A DNA stretch of 64,000 bases, taken from assembly GCA_035771165.1 (NCBI GenBank), contig JAWNZC010000406.1, forward strand, positions 4,959,001 to 5,023,000, written 5' to 3'. The translations under genes were made by a program, and so were the position numbers. Under the pieces are notes generated by a model that saw only the letters and a list, made by a program, of their open reading frames with translations, had not been told where the DNA came from and made no database searches. Of this stretch, positions 22,401 to 64,000 are shown in pieces; positions within the stretch are counted from its first letter, which is position 1, and each line of letters starts with the position of its first letter. This stretch comes from Paragorgia papillata. Its lineage: Eukaryota; Cnidaria; Anthozoa; Scleralcyonacea; Coralliidae.

Positions 22401-23227
22401 TTGAGAATAATGCATTCCCAAATTCTGAATATAGCTGTGTTGTCTTCACAATAAATACTGAAATATCAGATGTCACATAGAATTCCCACAAGAATGTACT
22501 GTAATTGCAGTTTTATTGTTGCTATAATTGTTGTTGATTCACATTATAATAGTTCACTCCCCCTTGTTCAATCAACACCTTGAATATTACCTTGGTTCCT
22601 GATCATTTACTACAAGGGTTAGGAATTTTGTTTGGCTCAGGTGACCCAGATAATCCCACTTGGGGGGGGGGGGGGGGGGGTGGTGGTAGGATACAAAGCT
22701 GCTAGTGGCTCAGATTAGCGTATTTGACTGCACTTGCTCCATACCTATGCATTGCAGGCATACTTGATACTGTAGTTAATAATATGTGGCCATATACAGC
22801 CACAGCTACATGCAGCACTTCAAGCCAAGTGGTTTGGCATTGAAAGCAAGCAAACCCACCTCTCAGACCTAATATCCATTTTGTTCCCAACAATAATGAT
22901 CGGGGTGCCATTTTGATAGCGTTTCACTTCGGGCAGCCACGTAGTCTGCAGTTTTATAAACGAATCTCGATTATTAATGTCAAAACAGACCAGAAAGACA
23001 TCTGTCTGAGGATATGACAGAGGTCTCAGACGGATATAATCGTCGTTCCCTGAATTATCCCACAAAAGCAGACCGTATTCGTTGCCATCAACAGACATCT
23101 CTTTCCAATACGAGTCGAACACCGTAGGCACGTACAGTCCGGGAAACGAATTCTGGTGAAAGCGAATGAGAAGACTGGTTTTGCCAACAGCTTCGGCCCC
23201 GACCAAAACTATCTTCAGCGTAGCCAT
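12162..23227 (-). CDS. RHOBTB: RhoBTB-type atypical Rho GTPase with two BTB domains (gene span)
   Basis: Joined minus-strand exons 23227-22860, 20681-20614, 18545-18375, 14425-13698 and 12407-12162 give 527 codons in one frame, with phases 2, 1, 1, 0 and 0 agreeing at every junction. Residues 1-175 are a Rho-like GTPase, about 230-385 a first BTB domain with an internal insertion, and about 400-500 a second BTB domain. RhoBTB proteins of other animals are about 700 residues long, act as Cullin-3 adaptors and end in a BACK domain and a tail; those parts are missing here. The gene lies downstream of OGFOD1 on the same strand, about 4 kb away. Introns of 1.3-4 kb are full of foldback elements. 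Symbol used at family level only. Confidence 0.85.
12411..12500. promoter_or_regulatory. Extended polypyrimidine tract of RhoBTB intron 4
   Basis: On the minus strand this reads as TTG/TTT-rich sequence ending in TTTTTCTTGTAG at the exon 5 acceptor. It is unusually long for a 3' splice-site tract. On the plus strand it gives CAA/AAC-rich sequence with open frames that are only shadows of it. Confidence 0.6.
13068..13322 (+). mobile_element. 5S rRNA-derived SINE, copy 1
   Basis: Positions 13104-13151 match the internal promoter half of 5S rRNA (GAAGTTAAGCCC, then GGATGGGTGAC, the box C region). A SINE body follows with TCTCCTGTGCTTCGAGGG and GGGTTCTCTGGTTTTCCTCC, shared with copies at 34190-34510 (minus), 50065-50415 and 61235-61475. 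It lies in RhoBTB intron 4, antisense to the gene, and is followed by a CAA tail. Confidence 0.8.
13323..13408 (+). repeat. (CAA)n tail of the 5S-derived SINE
   Basis: About 27 uninterrupted CAA triplets directly after the SINE body, preceded by CCACCACCACC. They can be read as polyglutamine on one strand and polyleucine on the other, but this is a SINE tail in an intron, not coding. Confidence 0.9.
13698..14425 (-). CDS. RHOBTB: RhoBTB exon 4: BTB1 and start of BTB2
   Basis: The acceptor TTTTTTCAAG follows a T-rich tract and the donor is GAG|GTACAT. The exon is 728 bp: 2 bases completing a Cys codon with exon 3, then 242 codons, phase 0 at the end. It holds TDVTFIFNDKSTLEAHRLVL, the opening of a BTB fold, an insertion of about 50 residues, VLSFMYTGKLDP closing BTB1, a linker, and SDVSFQVGNQTVRAHLSVL opening BTB2. 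An insertion inside the first BTB domain is a hallmark of RhoBTB proteins; in vertebrates it is longer. Confidence 0.9.
16141..16310. mobile_element. Foldback with internal GGCTCGACCGAA repeats
   Basis: TGGATTCATCTTCGCCCGAT and ATCGGGCTTAGATGAATCCA are inverted. The inner arms carry AATATTTAAGTC and its complement. At the tip the word GGCTCGACCGAA is repeated three times before its own complement, so the loop has been expanded by replication slippage. Confidence 0.75.
16575..16703. repeat. Foldback
   Basis: AACAATTATTGAACTCGGTTT... pairs with ...ACCTCGTCCAATAATTGTT, and AAAATATCGTGATTTGTCAGTG with CACTGACAAATCACGATATTTT. Arms of about 55 bp. Confidence 0.75.
18011..18148. repeat. Foldback
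   Basis: TTATTTACCG...GGTCCGTATTGAAAAATATTTGCC pairs with GGCAAATATTTTTCTATACGGACC...CCGGTAAATAA. The centre is rich in CCTCGG words. It ends about 230 bp beyond the RhoBTB exon 3 donor. Confidence 0.75.
18375..18545 (-). CDS. RHOBTB: RhoBTB exon 3: end of GTPase domain
   Basis: Acceptor TTGTTAG, donor CAT|GTAAGT. The exon is 171 bp: two bases completing a Gly codon with exon 2, 56 codons, then one base. It carries the G5 motif ETSAK (nucleotide base recognition) and GVKEVFQTAVRYY, the last GTPase helix, then a Cys/Arg-rich linker ending in PFLPPP. A proline-rich linker of this type separates GTPase and BTB1 in RhoBTB proteins, which argues that the GTPase and BTB exons belong to one gene. 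Confidence 0.9.
18546..20613. other. RhoBTB intron 2
   Basis: AT-rich intron with the TATTG microsatellite and no exon recognised. The word TTCAATAATTG/CAATTATTGAATTC near 20460 resembles borders of foldbacks elsewhere. Minus-strand frames at 18882-20143 have no family signature. Confidence 0.5.
19542..19607. repeat. (TATTG)n pentanucleotide microsatellite
   Basis: About 13 units of TATTG, one changed to TACTG. In RhoBTB intron 2. Confidence 0.9.
20614..20681 (-). CDS. RHOBTB: RhoBTB exon 2: GTPase linker, 68-nt exon
   Basis: A short exon placed by phase and fit. The acceptor is TTATTTAAATAG, then one base completing a Ser codon, 22 codons including VEGVRLALREG, and one base before the donor GAAG|GTACTA. 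Its first and last bases complete codons with exons 1 and 3 exactly, and EGVRLALREGAIY fits the position where Rho proteins have a helix with a Glu-Gly start before the G5 strand. I judge it real because exon 1 ends in phase 2 and exon 3 begins in phase 1, so an exon of length 3n+2 is required here. Confidence 0.8.
21427..21910. mobile_element. Foldback element, family K
   Basis: Arms of about 190 bp: GGACATTGGCAATAAAAATG to CAGGAGCAGGGTACAGTATT, then the inverse from AATACTGTACCCTGCTCCTG to TTGCCAAATAAATGTCC. The words CAGTTTGTTTGATATGTAAATTA and GAAAGAACTC are shared with 27571-27986, 30240-30430 and the borders of 6905-8290. Confidence 0.8.
21911..22180. mobile_element. Family B MITE-like element, copy 1
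   Basis: Starts ATTATATAAAATAGAGTGTT and ends near CCATGTATTATTCTCTATTT, with internal hairpins CACATGTGCAATTATTTATG/ATAATTGCACATGTG and GAAATATGAAATTTATTTC/GAAATAAATTTCATATTTC. Two further copies lie at 41610-41931 and, inverted, at 46223-46466. Confidence 0.8.
22663..22680. repeat. Poly-G run
   Basis: About 18 consecutive G followed by TGGTGGT. Likely slippage-prone and G-quadruplex-capable. Confidence 0.9.
22860..23227 (-). CDS. RHOBTB: RhoBTB exon 1: GTPase core
   Basis: From the start MATLKIVLVG the exon has 122 codons plus two bases, ending GAGAG|GTGGGT. It holds the P-loop GAEAVGKTS (residues 10-18), the switch I threonine in YVPTVFDSY (Thr35), the G3 motif changed to DNSGND (57-62), so the catalytic Gln61 is Asn, and the G4 motif NKMD (115-118). 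Loss of Gln61 suggests weak or no GTP hydrolysis, in line with RhoBTB being atypical; that is inference. An upstream in-frame ATG at 23254 would add nine residues. I chose 23227 because the GTPase fold begins right after it. Confidence 0.9.
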
Positions 23228-23254
23228 ATGGTATCTGCTCGAACTTACAGCCAT

Positions 23255-24519
23255 GACTCGAGAGCAGTTGAACAACAACTCAATATATATTACTAACTTC
23301 CTCTTTCCCGTCCGCGTTCGGATCAAACACTCTTTATCTCTGAAACCACGTTGTCTACAATAAGAGTCCCAAATCAAATTAAACACACTAAATTACAGTC
23401 ATTTGTCGGGCTTTTTAAATTGACGACAATAAAAGCATAACTTACGTAAACATTTAATGCACTTTTTAAAGTACTGTACGTGTTTTCACCTCGATGTCGA
23501 TTTACTTGAACTACTTCAGACTTACCTAAACACATTGTTTCTTGTAGATCGTTTTACTTGCCAGAGTCTGTTCGATGTAAAGTTGAGAAATTTCCCTCAT
23601 ATATTTGTACTTTTACAATGAAATACTTTATATTTTGGGCATCTTTGTTGTTGCTCGTGCTTCTCATGGTGTGTGAAAAATGACTTTGAACAATAATATC
23701 GATCCCAGTTCCAATACAGCTCGCGCGGACTCGGGGCTATAATTTCGCGAATTTCGCGTGGGTTCGTGAAACATTTTATAGTCTGACATAATCACTAAAT
23801 CTTCTTTCTTTAAATTTAAACATATGAGTGAATAAGGTTCATATGATTAGAGTATGTGAAAGTGTGACCCAGAAAATACTGTGATACTGACCTACTCTTG
23901 CGTTGTCATGGTAACCGGATAATTGCCCCCTTGGAACCCCATGGTGATAAAGAATCTTTATTTTCAAATGGTCAGGAAAATGGTTAATTTTATCAATGAA
24001 ACTGAATATAACAAAATGGAACGTTTTTTTAGAATTTGTAAAGATTTTTCACAAAAATAGAATTTTTTTGAAGCTGATGGCTTTTCAAACAACCGAGAAG
24101 TCGAACAAACGCGATGTTTTGTCGTTGTTGTTTATCTGGGTGGATGTCACATCAAGGAACCGAGTGAGACCCGAATTTTAGTCTAGCTAGGCCAAAACAT
24201 TTAAAAAAAAAAATTTAGACTGGCATATTATTGAGATATGTTAGTAAGTCTCTCGCCTAGGATAAGTTTGGCTTTGCAGTTTCGACCTGCAATTAATTAA
24301 GGCGAGATCGACCCAATCTTTTTTAAAATATACATTTTCTTTCTTCTTTTTTAGCTTTATTACACGGTTTGACTTTCAAAGTGAAATTATTTTGGTTATA
24401 TCCATTTTTTTAAATTTTCCTGAAAGAATTTTGACTAAAACCCAAGCTTTTCTGAATCTACATCAACTTCTCAACAAAATAGACGTAAAGTTTTCTTTTT
24501 TCTTTAAATTTAAACATGA
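23255..24519. other. Spacer and possible 5' region of RhoBTB
   Basis: The minus-strand frame stays open up to 23386, so the 5' UTR probably lies here; no TATA-type promoter could be assigned. 23805-24070 is a diverged copy of sequence at 24500-25040 (shared words TTAAATTTAAACAT, AATGGTCAGGAAAATG, AGAATTTGTAAAGATTTTTC). Confidence 0.4.
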
Positions 24520-24527
24520 GAGAGAAT

Positions 24528-24902
24528 CAAGGGTGTAGGAAGCATGATAAACTTAGGCCGACTCCCACGAGGCACCACCATGGTTGGCGCCGAGCGAAAT
24601 TTTTTTGAAAATTTGGAGTCTCTAGATCGTCGGAAATGGCATTTTCAGAGTCTTCTCTACCTCTTTCGTTAGGCCCTTTCATTAATTCTTTCATTATGAT
24701 TTGTGAGTCTATGCTATCCGTAAGTATATATTAATATATATATATACGATTTCAAATACTTCTAGTTTCGAATTCAAATATTTCGCTGCAATTTTTTTTA
24801 AATTCAATTATTTTGGGGGGGGGCCGAAAGCTATTCCGCCCCCCCCTTATAAAATATTGGGGGGCCGCTGCCCCCCTGGCCCCCCTGCTCCCTACGCCCC
24901 TG
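24528..24902. mobile_element. hAT-like MITE with perfect 8-bp target duplication
   Basis: A 375-bp element begins CAAGGGTGTAGGAAGC and ends GCTCCCTACGCCCCTG, imperfect 16-bp inverted ends. It is flanked by GAGAGAAT on both sides (24520-24527 and 24903-24910). An 8-bp target duplication and CAGGGGCG-type termini are features of hAT transposons. There is no transposase frame. The element interrupts an older repeat also present at 23805-24070. Confidence 0.85.
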
Positions 24903-24910
24903 GAGAGAAT

Positions 24911-26085
24911 AATGGTCAGGAAAATGTTTTTAATGGTTAATTTTACCAATGAATACATATTCAAGGAGCTGAACCATGAACCTAACAAAATGGACATTTT
25001 TTTAGAATTTGTAAAGATTTTTCACAAAAATATAATTATTTTGAAAATTGAACAAGCATGCAGTTTATTATAAAGGAAAGCGCTTTATAATACTTGTTAG
25101 TTTTAAAGGTTCAGCTCCTAGATTCTATTTGTACCTTTTAGTATTTCAGAACAATGGACAATTTGCATTATAGCAATGCATCATGGGAAAAATGGTAGCG
25201 CTTCACTTGCAGGCGAAATGGCCGCCACGAAGGCGAGCATTTTGCTTGTGAGAATTAGAATTGATTTTTTTAAGCACATTTTTTGTAGCGCAGGAGAATT
25301 TCGAAATGGGCAATGTATTTGTTACCCTGGGACAGGGGCGGACTGGCAGCAGAAAATTTATCGGGAAATTATATGAAAGGAGCGCCTGGTTGAGTGTAGA
25401 ACGCCTGCCACGCAGGCTAGGTTGAGTGCAAAGCCGGAATGCTCTGATGGTCCCGGCCGGGGGGTGCCTCTGTGTGCCCGGGGTGTTCCAGCCTCTAGGA
25501 AATTTTTGAGCCTCTGAAATCGTATTTCCTCGATTTTGAGAGCGGCATTAATAATTTTAAGCACAATCAGTTATGTATTGTGTATGCCCATATTTTTTGT
25601 GACTACAACATTTAATAGACAATAATATATCATATACTATGTATGAGTATATATTTAAGTCACAAGTGGATTACTGTTCCATCACTTCCATGCACGATTC
25701 AACTATATACTCTTAGTCTTACAGTTACAAAATTTATTATATACCATATAAAAATTACATAAGGTTACATCTTATGAAGAATGATTAACAAAGAAAAGAT
25801 AACACAATTACATGCAGAGTCAGTAGTTTAGAAAATACAAATTGTATATCATTGTGTTTGGAGATTACGACTAGTAGCCTAGTAATGCAACTAGTAACAA
25901 CTGTATTTCATAATATTTACGTTATGAGCTGTATATGCACGGTCTTCATCTGTGTAAAGACCAGGGAAGTATACAGATAAAGACAAAACCTTGTGAAATT
26001 TGAACTAAATTAGTTAATTACCTCGAACATTGGCATTAAGTCTATTGCCTCAGTTCTCGGTAATTAACTCTTACTTAATAATAAT
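24911..26085. other. Spacer, older repeat copy and hAT-like fragment
   Basis: 24903-25040 continues the repeat interrupted by the hAT-like MITE. 25328-25530 carries GGACAGGGGCGGACTGGCAG and GGGGTGCC..CCTCTGAAAT words similar to hAT-like family interiors. A possible orphan exon (25280-25335, see findings) precedes it. 25560-26080 is AT-rich without recognised features. Confidence 0.4.
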
Positions 26086-26483
26086 CAGGGGCGTCGGAGC
26101 GACACTAAAAGTGGGGGATGTTTAGGGGGTCCGGGGACATGCTTCCCCAGGGAATTTTGAAATCTAAATTCTCTGAGAGTCTCTGAAATGCCATTTCCTG
26201 CATTTTGGGACAAGGATTTACAGAATTCTAAAGGTCCAAAAACGTCATAAAATACTCAAAAGACAACACTTTTCCGGACATTGAATATCTGCATTAAAAT
26301 TTCTTTATTATATCTTTATTCAAAGTCGTGGGTTAGCTAGGGTTAGTGATTTTGTTAATCATAACTTTATTACTGGCCTTGTTTATTACTGGCCTTGTTA
26401 AAAAGTGGGGGGGCCCAAACATATTCTGGCCCCCCACCAAAAAAAGTGGGGGCTCAGGCCCCCCCCGCTTCCGACGCCCCCTG
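26086..26483. mobile_element. hAT-like MITE with 8-bp target duplication
   Basis: A 398-bp element begins CAGGGGCGTCGGAGC and ends GCTTCCGACGCCCCCTG. The 8-bp flanks are ATAATAAT and ATAGTAAT, seven of eight identical. The interior has GGGGGTCCGGGGACATGCTTC and CTCTGAAATGCCATTTCC; the same words recur as a fragment near 63575-63650. It is non-autonomous. Confidence 0.8.
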
Positions 26484-26504
26484 ATAGTAATCATAGTTAG
26501 TAGT

Positions 26505-26632
26505 AATGAAGGACGTTTAGTTTAATTGATTTGTCCCTCATGAATACTGGATGATGGAGTTCAGAAATTAGAACTAAACGTCCCTCATCCAGTATTGATG
26601 AGGGAAATACGAATTAATCGTCCTTCTTGAAA
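26505..26632. repeat. Diverged foldback
   Basis: GGACGTTTAGTTTAATTGATTTG...CATGAATACTGGATGA pairs loosely with TCATCCAGTATTGATGAGG...GAATTAATCGTCC. Confidence 0.55.
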
Positions 26633-26655
26633 CAAAGGATTTCCGAGTGACCATG

Positions 26656-26832
26656 CATGTAATAGACCTTTCCGCATGAAGTGAATGGATCACGTGATCT
26701 TTCTTTTTGACAAATCTGATTGGCTAATGTCCAATGTTTGTCCGAAGTTTTGGATGTCCGAAGTTTTGCGAGAGCCAGTCAAATCTCTCAACGCGTTATC
26801 CACGCACTTCATGCGGAAAGGTCTATTACTTA
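26656..26832. mobile_element. Foldback element
   Basis: AATAGACCTTTCCGCATGAAGTG pairs with CACTTCATGCGGAAAGGTCTATT. The interior contains TGTCCGAAGTTTTG twice. About 177 bp, non-coding. Confidence 0.75.
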
Positions 26833-27276
26833 TAACCTGTGCATTTGAAGATTGATGCTGGGTGATTTTTTGGATTTTCATAGTTTTCCTTATACGTCTT
26901 TCGTTGTTCCTTTGTAAACAAAATAGCTGAAGAACCGGTCACTATTTACCGGAAAATATAGACCGGTATACCAAAAAAGATGGCAGCGGTACATTTAACC
27001 ACAATGCTTTGCGACCTCAAATCAGCTAAGATGGATTAAGTAAGCAAGAACTTCATTCCTACCAAAGTTGATATTTTTAAAGACCTATCTTCCAATAATT
27101 CTACATGAAACAATATTTACGGGAGGCAAAGGATTGTCGTTACATGTACAAGTCGCCATCTTTTTCGGTACGGTCAATTTCATCGGAAGTTGTGCCTTTA
27201 ATAAAGACAAAATAAAATAATAATAATAAATAAACACAAAATGAATTAAAAAAATACTAACTTTATTATTATGTTC

Positions 27277-63476
<36,200 letters not shown>

Positions 63477-64000
63477 CTAGATTAAGAGTATCGTAAATGC
63501 TCAAAGTAGTGTCCAGCTCTCAGGGAGCTGCCCACGATTTTCTGAATGCCGACTATTACGACAACACATTTCTAGGGGGGTTCCGGGGGCATGCTCCCCC
63601 AAAGGTTGAATTTTGAGTCTCTAACACAGCATTTCCAGCACTTTGGGGACACTTTTGAGCAAGATATAAAGGTTTGAAAACCCATTTTTAAAAGAGTACC
63701 TCGTCATTTTTAAGAAATATTTCTATATAACGTAGAATAACTAATTCCACAAATGAACAACAGTGAATTATATATTTTAACAAAGTAGATTACCAAAATA
63801 CACAACTTAATTGTTGTCAACAATTTTATCATAAAGCCCATGCATTTCAGTTGTGGGTGTATGATGATGTAACAGTAAGTGACTTAATAATGTATAACTC
63901 CTATAGATGTCTTTTCAGCCCAAAGTTTAATCCAAAGACCTAACTTGTTTTAACTAGTTTTGCTCTTCAACTGACCAAATTCTGATTTCTGACGAACGTT
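63477..64000. other. OGFOD1 intron, hAT-like fragment
   Basis: 63570-63660 carries GGGGGGTTCCGGGGGCATGC, CTCCCCC and AGCATTTCCAGCACTTTGGG, related to the interior of 26086-26483. The rest is AT-rich and unassigned. Confidence 0.5.

Larger units (their letters stand above)
20682..22859. other. RhoBTB intron 1
   Basis: Holds a diverged fragment shared with 2450-2600 and 61700-62000 (20930-21060), a TATA-rich inverted tract at 21122-21162, a 480-bp foldback (21427-21910), a family B element (21911-22180) and a poly-G run (22663-22680). No additional exon was recognised. Confidence 0.6.

Overview
This is an AT-rich stretch of an animal nuclear genome. The genes are split by many introns with GT/AG borders, introns and spacers are packed with foldback (inverted-repeat) DNA elements, 5S- and tRNA-derived SINEs and broken retroelements, and no bacterial-style gene packing is seen. 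The gene families present (RhoBTB, OGFOD1, an immunoglobulin-superfamily receptor) and the repeat types (Penelope-like element with GIY-YIG, R2-like and other LINEs, 5S-derived SINEs) fit an invertebrate, possibly a cnidarian or sponge. I cannot decide the lineage from the sequence alone.

Three split genes can be assembled exon by exon, with reading phase agreeing at nearly every junction. (1) Minus strand, 23.2 kb down to 12.2 kb: a RhoBTB-type gene. Three exons encode a Rho-like GTPase domain, the next two encode two BTB domains. The expected C-terminal BACK exon was not recognised; a possible last exon lies at 3.6-3.7 kb. (2) Minus strand, 63.5 kb down to 27.3 kb: an OGFOD1-type prolyl hydroxylase in 11 recognised exons, one of them only 27 nt. 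The 5' part lies beyond the right edge. One exon carries an extra base in a run of four A (T on the coding strand) that breaks the frame. (3) Plus strand, 48.9-54.4 kb: a four-exon gene for a 354-residue single-pass receptor with signal peptide, two Ig domains, one membrane helix and a cytoplasmic tail made of a tandemly duplicated ITAM-like unit. It sits wholly inside an approximately 19-kb intron of OGFOD1 on the opposite strand.

Layout: 1-12 kb, repeats, including six almost identical 282-bp tandem units (9.9-11.6 kb); 12-23.3 kb, RhoBTB with long repeat-filled introns; 23.3-27.3 kb, spacer with two hAT-like elements; 27.3-41.3 kb, 3' half of OGFOD1 with a broken LINE in its last intron; 41.3-60.2 kb, the giant OGFOD1 intron with the Ig receptor, a 33-bp minisatellite, a 71/73-bp satellite, a Penelope-like fragment and LINE fragments; 60.2-64 kb, 5' half of the visible OGFOD1. 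The most notable object is the Ig receptor with doubled tyrosine motifs, flanked by and containing expandable tandem repeats.
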